Assembly (NCBI GenBank): GCA_002401455.1
Contig: NVTE01000010.1
Location: forward strand, 1-64,000
DNA from: Alphaproteobacteria bacterium
GTDB taxonomy: Bacteria; Pseudomonadota; Alphaproteobacteria; Sphingomonadales; Emcibacteraceae
DNA length: 64,000 bases
Direction: 5' to 3'
Positions 8,937 through 17,059 of the stretch are shown here, in pieces; position 1 is the first letter of the stretch, and each line of letters opens with the position of its first letter. The position numbers were made by a program, and so were the translations under genes. The notes under the pieces are model-generated. The model searched no databases and was not told the origin of the DNA. It saw only the letters and a list, made by a program, of their open reading frames with translations.

Positions 8937-9218
8937 ATGAATTATCAACAAGCAGAGATTTTAAGCCTACAGGCTTTATCCCATATGGCAGGGGATGAGG
9001 AAATATTAATGGCATATTTAAGGTTGTCAGGGATAACACCTGAGGAATTGAAGAACTCTGCCGCTGATCCGGCGACACTGGGTAGTATTCTGGATTATTT
9101 TCTGCAAAATGAAAAAAGACTGATTGAATTTTGTCAGGCAGGAAAAATAAGCCCAGACCAGGTGCAAAAAGCCCGGCAGTTCCTTCCCGGCGGTGATCCG
9201 GTTCACTATAGTACGTAA
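8937..9218 (+). CDS. DUF3572 family protein
   Basis: A 93-residue, mostly helical acidic protein beginning 'MNYQQAEILSLQALSHMAGD' and containing 'AYLRLSGITPEELK', 'LGSILDYFLQNEKRLIEFC'. This matches the DUF3572 family, restricted largely to alphaproteobacteria and of unknown function. The ATG at 8937 is preferred to the TTG four codons earlier. It is divergent from divK and followed after 23 bases by an HAD-family gene, so the two are probably cotranscribed. The divK-adjacent position is recurrent in this class, but no role can be read from the sequence. Confidence 0.8.
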   Translation: MNYQQAEILSLQALSHMAGDEEILMAYLRLSGITPEELKNSAADPATLGSILDYFLQNEKRLIEFCQAGKISPDQVQKARQFLPGGDPVHYST

Positions 9219-9241
9219 AAATTTAAGAGTACCAACCTGAA

Positions 9242-9892
9242 ATGAAATTTGCCCTTGAGCAATTAAAATCCCTGTCCCTGAGCGGGTCCCGTCCGATTAT
9301 TATTTCAGATGCCGATGAAGTTATTCTGCATTTCTCTGAAATATTGTCGGAATATCTGCTCAAAAACGGCATGTACGTAAATTTTACCAGCTACGCCCTG
9401 GAAGGAAATATCAAATACTCCGACACGGACGAACCGGTAGATAGTGCGCTCTTCCGGGAGCTTATTGATGACTATTTTGAGAACTATGTTGAAAAACAAC
9501 CGTTGGTGAAGGGGGTTGCTGAGCATTTGGAGAATTTATCTGCCTTTTGTGATATCGTCATCCTGACCAATATCCCCCATAATTTTGCTGACCGGCGACG
9601 CAAAAAACTTATTGAGGCTGGCCTGGACTATCCCCTGATCTCAAGCAGCGGCCCAAAAGGGCCGGTCATGAAAGCGATCAGGAGGCTTACCCCTGAGAAA
9701 TTAATCTTCATTGACGATATTTCCCATCACCACAAGTCTGTCGCCAAATTTGTCCCCGATTCCCTGCGAATCCAATATATCGCCAATGGCCATCTGGACA
9801 GTATTGAAAAAAAGTCAAAATACTGCCATCATAGATGCCGTGACTGGTCTCATATAGAACAGGTCATTCGGGAGTATATTCAAGGGCTTTGA
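9242..9892 (+). CDS. HAD-superfamily hydrolase-like protein
   Basis: 216 residues with three HAD landmarks: 'IIISDADEVIL' (motif I, DxD), 'DIVILTNIP' (motif II Thr) and 'EKLIFIDDISHH' (motif IV acidic pair). A Lys expected for motif III is plausibly in the 'GPKGPVMKAI' segment. This fits a phosphatase or phosphohydrolase-type fold acting in the cytoplasm; the substrate cannot be told. The C-terminal 'KYCHHRCRDW' has clustered Cys/His. The gene is one base upstream of dinB and shares its direction. Confidence 0.75.
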   Translation: MKFALEQLKSLSLSGSRPIIISDADEVILHFSEILSEYLLKNGMYVNFTSYALEGNIKYSDTDEPVDSALFRELIDDYFENYVEKQPLVKGVAEHLENLSAFCDIVILTNIPHNFADRRRKKLIEAGLDYPLISSSGPKGPVMKAIRRLTPEKLIFIDDISHHHKSVAKFVPDSLRIQYIANGHLDSIEKKSKYCHHRCRDWSHIEQVIREYIQGL

Positions 9893-9893
9893 C

Positions 9894-11186
9894 ATGTCAA
9901 AATTTGGCCCAAAATTTGGCCCAAAAAATAACGCAGCATTTTGCCGCGATTGCCTCTCTGATTTTGACGTCGGCACGTCAGATAACCGCTGCCCTACCTG
10001 TGGCAGTCCACGGATTGTGGACCATCCTGAACTAAGGGACTTAACCCTTGCCCATATTGATTGCGATGCTTTCTATGCCAGCGTTGAAAAGCGCGACAAT
10101 CCTGACTTGCTGTCCCAACCGCTGATTATCGGCGGCGGACAGCGGGGCGTTGTCGCCACCTGTTGTTATATCGCCCGGGCCAGCGGCATCCATTCTGCCA
10201 TGCCCATGTTTCAGGCTAAAAAACTCTGCCCCGAGGCGGTAATCCTGCCGCCGGATATGAAAAAATACAGTCAGGCCAGCCAACAGATCAGAGCGATCTT
10301 TGATCAGATGTCCCCCAGCATTGAGCCCCTGTCCATTGATGAAGCCTTCATCGACCTCTCGGGTACGGAAAAACTTCATGGTACTTATGCTGCCAAAACC
10401 ATCGCCCGGGCCGTTTTGAAGATTGAGCAGGATGTTGGGATCACCGTTTCTGTCGGGCTCAGCTATAACAAGTTTCTGGCAAAGCTGTCCTCTGACTTTG
10501 ATAAACCACGCGGGTTCTCCCTCATTGGCCGGGCCGAGGCCACGACCCTTCTGGCCCCCCTGCCCATCTCTAAAATATGGGGTGTCGGCAAAGTTCTGAA
10601 TAAGAAGATGAACCAGGCTGGCATCCGGCAGATTGGGCAATTACAGGCTCTGGACAAACACCAGTTGATCCGGAAATACGGCATCATGGGGGAACGGCTT
10701 TATCACTTCTCCCGGGGACAGGACAGCCGCCATGTCAACAGCCAAACCCGGTTAAAGAGCATTTCCAATGAAACCACCTTCAGCAAAGACTTGTCTGATT
10801 ACGACCAGTTGAAAGCCCTGCTCTGGCCCCTGTGCGAGAAGGTTTCCCTGCGCCTGAAAGATAAAATCAAGGCCGGCACTGTCATCACCCTGAAACTAAA
10901 AACCGCCTCTTTCCGTCAGATTAGCCGGTCGACCACCCTGGAAAGCCCGACGCAGATGGCGGAAATGCTCTTTGATGTGGGAAATCACCTGCTGAAGCCC
11001 GAATGCGGTGGCCTCTCTTATCGCCTGATCGGCATTGGGGTATCAGGTCTATGTGGCATTGAACAGGCCGACCAGCCGGATCTGATCGACACCGGACGCA
11101 GCAAAAAAATTAAAACTGAACGATTACTGGACAGTATCCGCCAGAAATATGGTAATGAGGTTATAAAAAAAGGGCGCAATCTATAA
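9894..11186 (+). CDS. dinB: DNA polymerase IV (DinB) with N-terminal zinc-ribbon-like segment
   Basis: Y-family translesion polymerase, 430 residues. The palm motifs are intact: 'LAHIDCDAFYASVEKRDNP' (first metal-binding Asp) and 'PLSIDEAFIDLSGTE' (catalytic Asp-Glu). Thumb and little-finger regions follow, including 'KIWGVGKVL' and 'ISNETTFSKDL'. Before the polymerase, a CxxC...CxxC pair ('CRDC' and 'CPTC') makes a short zinc-ribbon-like module, seen in some alphaproteobacterial DinB proteins. Directly after the start codon a 12-bp stretch (AAAATTTGGCCC) is duplicated in tandem at 9899-9922, giving FGPKFGPK. A start one base after the upstream HAD gene suggests coupling. Confidence 0.94.
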   Translation: MSKFGPKFGPKNNAAFCRDCLSDFDVGTSDNRCPTCGSPRIVDHPELRDLTLAHIDCDAFYASVEKRDNPDLLSQPLIIGGGQRGVVATCCYIARASGIHSAMPMFQAKKLCPEAVILPPDMKKYSQASQQIRAIFDQMSPSIEPLSIDEAFIDLSGTEKLHGTYAAKTIARAVLKIEQDVGITVSVGLSYNKFLAKLSSDFDKPRGFSLIGRAEATTLLAPLPISKIWGVGKVLNKKMNQAGIRQIGQLQALDKHQLIRKYGIMGERLYHFSRGQDSRHVNSQTRLKSISNETTFSKDLSDYDQLKALLWPLCEKVSLRLKDKIKAGTVITLKLKTASFRQISRSTTLESPTQMAEMLFDVGNHLLKPECGGLSYRLIGIGVSGLCGIEQADQPDLIDTGRSKKIKTERLLDSIRQKYGNEVIKKGRNL

Positions 11187-11199
11187 CAAGGGGACAAAA

Positions 11200-12795
11200 A
11201 TGAACACATCTATTGCACTAAAAATACTTGCAGTTTTCTTATTATCTTTCACCCCGGACGCCCTGGCTTTCGGGGCTGAGGTCCCCGACAGGACAGACGG
11301 TGACGGTCCCTATAACCGCCTGGTCCTCAGAGGAGGATATGTTATTGATGGCACCGGTGCCCCGCCCTTTGGCCCGGTCGACATTGTCATCGAAAACAAC
11401 AAGATTGCTGCCATTAAGACTATCGGAACACCGGGAATTACCATTGACCCTAAGCGGCGGCCAAAAGCAGGTGATAAAGAAATTGATGTCCAAGGAAAGT
11501 TTATCCTGCCCGGTTTCATTGATCTTCACAGCCATATCCATTCCCTGACCAGTGAACAGGGCGTGTCGCCTGATTATATCTTCAAACTGCAACTGGGTCA
11601 CGGCATCACGACAATCCGCAGCCTGGGCTCCGGCGGGGATAAGCGGATCGTCGATTTAAAACGCCGCAGCGCCAGGAATGAAATCACCGCCCCCCGCATC
11701 GTCGTCTATCCCATATTCGATGGCATCACCAGCCCGGAAGCGGCCCGAAAACGGGTCAGAGAAATCAAAAAAAATGGCGGCGACGGCATTAAATTCTTTG
11801 GTGCGCCAGCGGAAATTTTATGGGCTGCCCTCGATGAAGCCAAAAAACAGGACCTTCAGACAACCATGCATCACGCCCAGCTTGATGTCACCCATGCCAA
11901 TGTCCTGACCACCTCCGCCCATGGCCTGAACAGTATGGAACATTGGTACGGCCTGCCCGAAGCCTTATTTGAGGACAGGGTCATCCAGGACTATCCCACC
12001 GATTACATTTACACCAATGAACAGGATCGTTTTGGCCAGGCTGGTCGCCTGTGGAAACAGGCGGCAAAACCGGGCAGTAAAAAGTGGAACGAGGTGATCG
12101 ACACCCTGCTGGCCAGGGACTTTGCCCTCGACCCGACCTTCACCATTTATCTGGCAAGCCGTGACCTGATGCGCATGAGCCGGGCCATCTGGCATGATAG
12201 CTATACTATGCCCGCCCTCTGGGATTTTTACCGCCCGAACCGAAGTTCCCATGGCTCCTTCTGGTATTACTGGACTACCCAGGATGAACTAGAGTGGAAG
12301 AATAACTATAAACTGTGGATGCGCTTTATCAATGACTATAAAAACCGCGGCGGCAAGGTCGGGCTCGGCAGCGACACCGGCTATATCTACAGCCTCTATG
12401 GCTTTGGCTATATTCAGGAAATGGAGCTGATGCAGGAAGCCGGTTTTCACCCCCTGGAAGTGATCCGGGCGGCAACCCAGATCGGGGCACAAATCATCAA
12501 AAAAGATGCTGAAATCGGCACCCTTCAGGTCGGAAAGAAGGCTGACCTAGTGATTGTTGATGAGAATCCCGTTCATAACCTTAAGGTTCTCTACGGGACC
12601 GGGGCGGTGAAACTGAATGATGAAACCGGCAAGGTTGAACGGGTTGGCGGCGTACGCTGGACCATCAAGGACGGCATTGTCTATGACGCCTTTAAACTCA
12701 GGGCCGATGTCAGGGAAATGGTGCGGGCGGCCAAGATAGAGGCCGGGCTGTCGCTGGATAAACCGCTCAGCATGGTCAACAGCCCACAGGAATGA
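11200..12795 (+). CDS. Secreted amidohydrolase-family metal-dependent hydrolase
   Basis: 531 residues starting with a signal peptide (positive start, hydrophobic 'ILAVFLLSF', A-rich cleavage zone 'DALAFGAE'). The amidohydrolase fold is marked by the metal ligands 'FIDLHSHIHS', a candidate carbamylated Lys in 'GDGIKFFGAP', the His pair in 'TTMHHAQLDVTH', 'HGLNSMEHW', and the Asp of 'VGLGSDTGY'. The closing beta-sandwich 'VGKKADLVIVDENP' is typical. It is related to imidazolonepropionase/prolidase-like secreted enzymes, so a periplasmic cyclic amidase or dipeptidase is possible; the substrate is not readable. The YjbR-family gene starts one base after its stop. Confidence 0.85.
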   Translation: MNTSIALKILAVFLLSFTPDALAFGAEVPDRTDGDGPYNRLVLRGGYVIDGTGAPPFGPVDIVIENNKIAAIKTIGTPGITIDPKRRPKAGDKEIDVQGKFILPGFIDLHSHIHSLTSEQGVSPDYIFKLQLGHGITTIRSLGSGGDKRIVDLKRRSARNEITAPRIVVYPIFDGITSPEAARKRVREIKKNGGDGIKFFGAPAEILWAALDEAKKQDLQTTMHHAQLDVTHANVLTTSAHGLNSMEHWYGLPEALFEDRVIQDYPTDYIYTNEQDRFGQAGRLWKQAAKPGSKKWNEVIDTLLARDFALDPTFTIYLASRDLMRMSRAIWHDSYTMPALWDFYRPNRSSHGSFWYYWTTQDELEWKNNYKLWMRFINDYKNRGGKVGLGSDTGYIYSLYGFGYIQEMELMQEAGFHPLEVIRAATQIGAQIIKKDAEIGTLQVGKKADLVIVDENPVHNLKVLYGTGAVKLNDETGKVERVGGVRWTIKDGIVYDAFKLRADVREMVRAAKIEAGLSLDKPLSMVNSPQE

Positions 12796-12796
12796 T

Positions 12797-13150
12797 ATGA
12801 CCCGAGAAGAGTTTGACCAATTTTGCAAGGGCCTGAAATCCACCACCAATGTGATCCAGTGGGGCAATGCCTCTGTCTGGAAAATTGGCGGCAAAATTTT
12901 CGCCATTTGTTCCCACTGGGGGCCGGGTGAACAACAGAAAATAAGTTTCAAATGCTCGGACCTGAGTTATCAAATTCTGTGTGAATTGCCGGGGATCGCC
13001 CCGGCTCCCTATCTGGCCCGGTCCAAATGGGTACAAATCACCACCGAGGATGCCATGAGCGATGATGATATTCAGGCCTATATGGTAACCGCTTATGATA
13101 TCATTGCAAAAAAACTCACCCGTAAAATCCGGGCGGAGCTGGGCATTTAA
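12797..13150 (+). CDS. MmcQ/YjbR family protein
   Basis: 117 residues matching the small MmcQ/YjbR (CyaY-like fold) family: 'WGNASVWKIGGKIFAICSHWG', 'ISFKCSD', 'APAPYLARSKWVQI', and a C-terminal helix 'AYDIIAKKLTRKIRAELG'. Family members are annotated as DNA-binding on structural grounds, but the cellular role is unknown. The start is fixed by the one-base gap to the preceding amidohydrolase, implying an operon. Confidence 0.85.
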   Translation: MTREEFDQFCKGLKSTTNVIQWGNASVWKIGGKIFAICSHWGPGEQQKISFKCSDLSYQILCELPGIAPAPYLARSKWVQITTEDAMSDDDIQAYMVTAYDIIAKKLTRKIRAELGI

Positions 13151-13191
13151 CAGCCTACCCCTTCCCTAAACTTCCAATAATATCAAGACTT

Positions 13192-13215
13192 TATGGTTAA
13201 TGGATATTAACCATA
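13192..13215. promoter_or_regulatory. Inverted repeat made of two facing CtrA-like octamers
   Basis: Perfect 10-base arms TATGGTTAAT (13192-13201) and ATTAACCATA (13206-13215) are separated by 4 bases. Each arm contains ATGGTTAA/TTAACCAT, the octamer also found before divK and at the chemotaxis operon start. It lies about 95 bases upstream of the sigma-54-type promoter of the GGDEF gene, the distance range of an upstream activator site. Confidence 0.5.
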
Positions 13216-13307
13216 CGGAGGGGAGTTTTTACCGACCACCCTCGGTAACTTTTTCCCTACATCCCATCAATATTGATTTTTCCTCATTAAATACAATAAC
13301 TTAATAT

Positions 13308-13324
13308 TTGGCACGATGCTTGCT
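13308..13324 (+). promoter_or_regulatory. Sigma-54 (RpoN) type -24/-12 promoter
   Basis: TTGGCACGATGCTTGCT matches the -24/-12 consensus (TGGCAC, five bases, TTGC) with the GG and GC dinucleotides exactly 10 bases apart. It lies 47 bases before the GGDEF start. A perfect TGTGAG/CTCACA inverted repeat (13333-13347) lies at the expected transcription start. Confidence 0.75.
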
Positions 13325-13370
13325 ATATTAACTGTGAGATACTCACACAAAGCAGAAGATAAGGAAAATC

Positions 13371-14060
13371 ATGAACCATTTTACAATTCCTCTGAAACCA
13401 CAGGACCCTGTCCCCGCCAATGTAATTAACAAGCTTACAGATGAATTGCTGATGAATTTCAAAGTATCCGGCAAAAAACTGTCGACCAAAAGCTGGGACA
13501 TTCTTGCCGAGATTCTGGACTTTGTTGTTGAGGCCGAGCAGACAATCGCCGAACAGAATGAGCGCATCGAAAAACTTGAAGTCATGACGTCCACCGACCC
13601 CCTGACCGGTTTGTTGAACCGCCGGGGTATTATGCAGGAGCTGGAAAATGCCTTGGCCATGGCCGAGCGCCACGACGAACCTTCACTCTTTGTCTATATT
13701 GACCTGGACAGATTTAAACGAATCAATGACACCTATGGCCATGCGGTGGGAGATGCCAAGTTGAAATTTGTTGCCGACTGTCTTCTCAGCTCCATCCGTC
13801 AGACCGATTATGCGGCCCGCCTAGGCGGTGATGAATTTGCCCTTCTGTTGCGCCATTCTGAATTTGAAGGCGGCAAAACCCGGACCCGTTTCATCCAGCA
13901 GCAATTAAATTTTGCCAAATTCAAATTTAAAAACCATACCCTCCCCATTCGGGCCAGTTTCGGCCTCGCTGAAATATCCCCAGGCATGAATGTGGAAGAT
14001 ATTATCAAAATTGCTGACGGTCAAATGTATCACAATAAATCAATCCGCGGGCGGTCGTGA
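13371..14060 (+). CDS. Diguanylate cyclase (GGDEF) protein
   Basis: 229 residues. An N-terminal ~75-residue helical segment without a recognised sensor is followed by a complete GGDEF domain: 'STDPLTGLLNRRGIM', 'YIDLDRFKRINDTYGHAVGD', 'ARLGGDEFALLL'. The RxxD inhibitory site is present as RQTD, five residues before GGDEF, so the enzyme should be active and product-inhibited. It is monocistronic. Control is probably at transcription, through the sigma-54-type promoter and the upstream palindrome, so c-di-GMP output would be tied to an enhancer-binding activator (nitrogen, flagellar or similar). Confidence 0.92.
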   Translation: MNHFTIPLKPQDPVPANVINKLTDELLMNFKVSGKKLSTKSWDILAEILDFVVEAEQTIAEQNERIEKLEVMTSTDPLTGLLNRRGIMQELENALAMAERHDEPSLFVYIDLDRFKRINDTYGHAVGDAKLKFVADCLLSSIRQTDYAARLGGDEFALLLRHSEFEGGKTRTRFIQQQLNFAKFKFKNHTLPIRASFGLAEISPGMNVEDIIKIADGQMYHNKSIRGRS

Positions 14061-14156
14061 AAATTCTGCATGATAGTGGTCTTAAGAAGCTTTTCTTATT
14101 TTCCTGCACAGTGTATTCTGTAACTCGGAATTCACACAGGAGGAAATAAGCCACCC

Positions 14157-14627
14157 ATGAGTAATATCTACCAGCAAAACCTTGAAAAACTTGGCATCAC
14201 CCTGCCAACCCCCGTTGCCCCTGTGGCCAACTATGTCCCCTATGTCCAGACCGGTAACCTCCTGTCCATCTCCGGTCAGATTCCTGTGGATAGTGAAGGA
14301 AAATTCCCCTATCTGGGCAAAGTCGGCGAAGACGTCAGCCCCGAAGATGCGGTTCAGGCAGCGCGTCTCTGTGCCATCAATATCATCAGTCAGGCCAACG
14401 TCGCCTGCGGCGGCGACCTCAGCCGCATTGTCCGGATCGTAAAACTGGGTGCTTTCGTTAATTGTATTGATGGTTTCCCCGGCCAGCCCGCCATCGTCAA
14501 TGGCGCCTCGGACCTGATGGTCGCGGTTTTTGGCGAGGCCGGCAAACATTCCCGTTCAGCAGTGGGCACGAACGCCCTGCCGCTCAATGTGCCTGTGGAA
14601 ATTGATGCGCTCATAGAGATTTCATAA
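14157..14627 (+). CDS. RidA family (YjgF/UK114-like) protein
   Basis: 156 residues of the RidA superfamily: 'YVQTGNLLSISGQIPVDSEG', 'AARLCAINIISQANVACGGDL', 'VKLGAFVNCIDGFPGQPAIVNGASDL', and 'GKHSRSAVGTNALPLNVPVEID'. The Ser-rich signature and the Arg of 'HSRSAVG', used by enamine deaminases, are retained. This longer subgroup (about 155 residues) is distinct from canonical RidA, so the substrate is uncertain. A strong AGGAGG site precedes the ATG. It heads a three-gene cluster with GDPD and a FemAB-like gene. Confidence 0.88.
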   Translation: MSNIYQQNLEKLGITLPTPVAPVANYVPYVQTGNLLSISGQIPVDSEGKFPYLGKVGEDVSPEDAVQAARLCAINIISQANVACGGDLSRIVRIVKLGAFVNCIDGFPGQPAIVNGASDLMVAVFGEAGKHSRSAVGTNALPLNVPVEIDALIEIS

Positions 14628-14628
14628 C

Positions 14629-15354
14629 GTGACCCCGGACTTCCTGACAGCTAAACCCTTTGCCCACCGGGGCCTGCATGGCCCCCTTTCGGGGCATGTG
14701 GAAAATTCCCTGTCCGCCTTTCGGGCAGCCAATGACCGGGGTCATGGATTTGAACTTGATGTCCTTCTGAGTCAGGACGGCAAGGCCGTGGTCTTTCATG
14801 ATGTCGCCCTCAAACGATTGACCGGCCAGCCCGGAACCATTCAGAATTTCACTACCGACCAGCTGTCACGAATTAAGTTATCAGGCTCAGACGATGTCAT
14901 CCTGACACTAAAACAGACCCTGGAACACAGTGATCGACAGTTTCCTGTCCTGATTGAAATCAAAGGCGATCAGGGACAGTCGGATACTATTGCCCAAGCG
15001 GTCTATCAGGACATACAGAACTATTCCGGGCCTGTGGCGGTCATGTCCTTTTATCCGGACATCGTCCGCTGGTTTCAAAAAAATGCCCCGGACATATCCC
15101 GGGGACTGGTGGCCACAAGTATCAAGGACGACGACCTCCCGGATGAGTATTTCTCCCCGGAACAGCAGATATCGACCCTTGAGGATCTGGCGGTCGACTT
15201 TATCGCCTATGACATCAAGGCCCTGCCCAATGAAGTGACGGAGCACTGCCGGACCAATGAAATCCCGGTATTGACCTGGACCGTACGCACCGAAAAACTG
15301 CGCCAGAAGGCCGTTTCCCATACTGACAACATTATTTATGAAAACCTTGACTGA
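14629..15354 (+). CDS. Glycerophosphodiester phosphodiesterase family protein
   Basis: 241 residues with a GDPD TIM barrel: 'FAHRGLHG' (catalytic His with Arg), 'ENSLSAFRAANDRGHGFELDVLLSQDG' (metal Glu and Asp) and 'VVFHDVAL' (second catalytic His), then 'FPVLIEIKGDQ' and the C-terminal 'VLTWTVRTEK'. It would hydrolyse deacylated phospholipid headgroups to glycerol-3-phosphate. There is no signal peptide, so it is probably cytoplasmic. The GTG start at 14629 is set by the one-base gap after the RidA gene; its stop overlaps the next ATG by one base. Confidence 0.9.
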   Translation: MTPDFLTAKPFAHRGLHGPLSGHVENSLSAFRAANDRGHGFELDVLLSQDGKAVVFHDVALKRLTGQPGTIQNFTTDQLSRIKLSGSDDVILTLKQTLEHSDRQFPVLIEIKGDQGQSDTIAQAVYQDIQNYSGPVAVMSFYPDIVRWFQKNAPDISRGLVATSIKDDDLPDEYFSPEQQISTLEDLAVDFIAYDIKALPNEVTEHCRTNEIPVLTWTVRTEKLRQKAVSHTDNIIYENLD

Positions 15355-16508
15355 TGCGCGATTACCGACCCCAAATCATCTCCAGCCTGGCTGAAATATC
15401 TGAACAGGACTGGAACGGCTGTTGTTATAACGCGACGACCCGGCATAATCCTTTCCTCAGCTATCACTTCCTGAACGCCTTGGAAGAAAGCGGTTGTGCC
15501 ACCGCCGAGACCGGATGGCAGGCCCAACATATCATCCTGCGCCGGGACGACAGGGTTGTCGGCATTATGCCGCTGTATCTGAAAAACCATTCCCGCGGTG
15601 AATATGTTTTTGACCACGCCTGGGCCAATGCCTATCACACAGCCGGCGGCCACTATTACCCCAAACTGCAATGCTCCCTGCCCTTCACCCCGGTGACCAG
15701 TCAGAAGCTCCTGGTGCTGCCGGTCGAGAATCAACAAGAAGTTTACGATAACCTTCTGGCAGCGGCCCTGACCCTGACCAAAGAACTTGAAGTATCCTCC
15801 CTTCATGTGACCTTCGCTGAACAGCAGGAATGGGATTTTATGGCGGAGCACGGGTTCCTGAAACGCCTGGATCAGCAATTCCACTGGCTCAATGAAGGCT
15901 ATGTCACTTTTGATGACTTCCTGATGGCCCTGTCGTCCCGCAAGCGCAAGAATATCCGCAAGGAAAGAAAGCAGGCGGTGATAGGCGGCATTGACATAGA
16001 AGTGCTGACCGGCACGGAGATCACCGAAGAGCATTGGGACCATTATTTTTCTTTTTATCTGGATACCAGTAACCGGAAATGGGGACAGGCCTATCTGAAC
16101 AGGCCGTTTTTCTCGCTTCTTGGCCAAGGGATGGCGGATAAAATCGTGCTCATCATGTGCAAGCGGGACAACAGATATATCGCCGGGGCGCTAAACCTGC
16201 TCAGCGATGACACCCTCTATGGCCGCTACTGGGGCGCGACCGAGGATCACAGGTATCTTCATTTTGAGGTCTGCTATTATCAGGCCATCGACTATGCCAT
16301 CCGACATGGCCTGAAAAAAGTCGAAGCCGGGGCCCAGGGGGAACATAAACTGGCCCGAGGGTACCGGCCCACATCCACCTATAGCGCCCACTGGATCAGC
16401 AACCCGTCCTTCAGGCGGGCCGTCGCCGATTATCTGGTTCATGAAAGAGACGCCATCCTGGCAGATCAGGAATTTCTCACCACCTTCACCCCGTTTAAGA
16501 AAGACTAA
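15354..16508 (+). CDS. FemAB-like/GNAT-fold N-acyltransferase (COG3146 family)
   Basis: 384 residues of the COG3146 (formerly DUF482) family: 'RHNPFLSYHFLNALEESGCA', 'GWQAQHIILRRDDRVVGIMPLYLK', 'GEYVFDHAWANAY', 'SSRKRKNIRKERKQ', 'LYGRYWG', and 'VEAGAQGEHKLARGYRP'. The tandem GNAT-like fold resembles Fem transferases, but the substrate is unknown. Its ATG overlaps the GDPD stop by one base, so RidA-GDPD-COG3146 form an operon, a gene order I associate with many alphaproteobacteria. Confidence 0.85.
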   Translation: MRDYRPQIISSLAEISEQDWNGCCYNATTRHNPFLSYHFLNALEESGCATAETGWQAQHIILRRDDRVVGIMPLYLKNHSRGEYVFDHAWANAYHTAGGHYYPKLQCSLPFTPVTSQKLLVLPVENQQEVYDNLLAAALTLTKELEVSSLHVTFAEQQEWDFMAEHGFLKRLDQQFHWLNEGYVTFDDFLMALSSRKRKNIRKERKQAVIGGIDIEVLTGTEITEEHWDHYFSFYLDTSNRKWGQAYLNRPFFSLLGQGMADKIVLIMCKRDNRYIAGALNLLSDDTLYGRYWGATEDHRYLHFEVCYYQAIDYAIRHGLKKVEAGAQGEHKLARGYRPTSTYSAHWISNPSFRRAVADYLVHERDAILADQEFLTTFTPFKKD

Positions 16509-16517
16509 ACCAGCGGA

Positions 16518-16931
16518 TTAATCGGCTGATTTTTCCACTTTGGGTTTCTTTTTATATTCGACGAATTTACCCAGGCCGCAGGAGGGGCCCTGGATACCAC
16601 CGGTAGAATCAAAGACGGTGATAATATCCACATTACACAATTGGTTCATCGACACCTTATAGCTGAATGCTTTTTCAAACCCTAGGCGGGAACAACGGCG
16701 GGGCAGCGTATTCAGATAAGCTTTCTTGCCCCTCATAATGAACACAATATGATTGTCATCAATCACCCGACTTGAATAAATTTGGGTCAACCTGACACAC
16801 CGTTCGACTTTGCCGGTTTTCTCGTATTTTTCCAGCGCTTTTGCCAGTTTATCCGCTTTGTCACTCCCGGCCATAGCTGAGAGGGGGATGAAAGATAAAC
16901 CCAGAGCAAAAATGAATAATTTTCTAAACAT
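16518..16931 (-). CDS. Secreted DUF6491-like protein
   Basis: 137 residues with a clear signal peptide ('MFRKLFIFALGLSFIPLSAMAG'-type: basic start, hydrophobic core, A-x-A end). The mature part has four Cys in the DUF6491 pattern: 'VERCVRLTQI', 'TLPRRCSRLGF', 'QLCNVDIITV' and 'GPSCGLGKFVEY'. It is probably a small periplasmic protein with two disulfides; the function is unknown. It converges with the FemAB-like gene, stops only 9 bases apart, and is not obviously in an operon. Confidence 0.75.
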   Translation of the reverse strand: MFRKLFIFALGLSFIPLSAMAGSDKADKLAKALEKYEKTGKVERCVRLTQIYSSRVIDDNHIVFIMRGKKAYLNTLPRRCSRLGFEKAFSYKVSMNQLCNVDIITVFDSTGGIQGPSCGLGKFVEYKKKPKVEKSAD

Positions 16932-17059
16932 CTGTTTTTCCTTAACTTAGGCTGTTGGTATCAGCGTCATTATACAACGTCCCACCTGAATCCAATATGA
17001 ACAAAAGCGTGAACAGAAAAATAACTGTCGTATATAGGGCATATTTTACGATTCATGGC

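Noticed and set aside
16509-16530. Convergent terminator between the FemAB-like and DUF6491 genes
   Set aside because: CAGCGGATTAATCGGCTG is nearly palindromic and followed by five T, but it leaves no proper loop and has two mismatched pairs.
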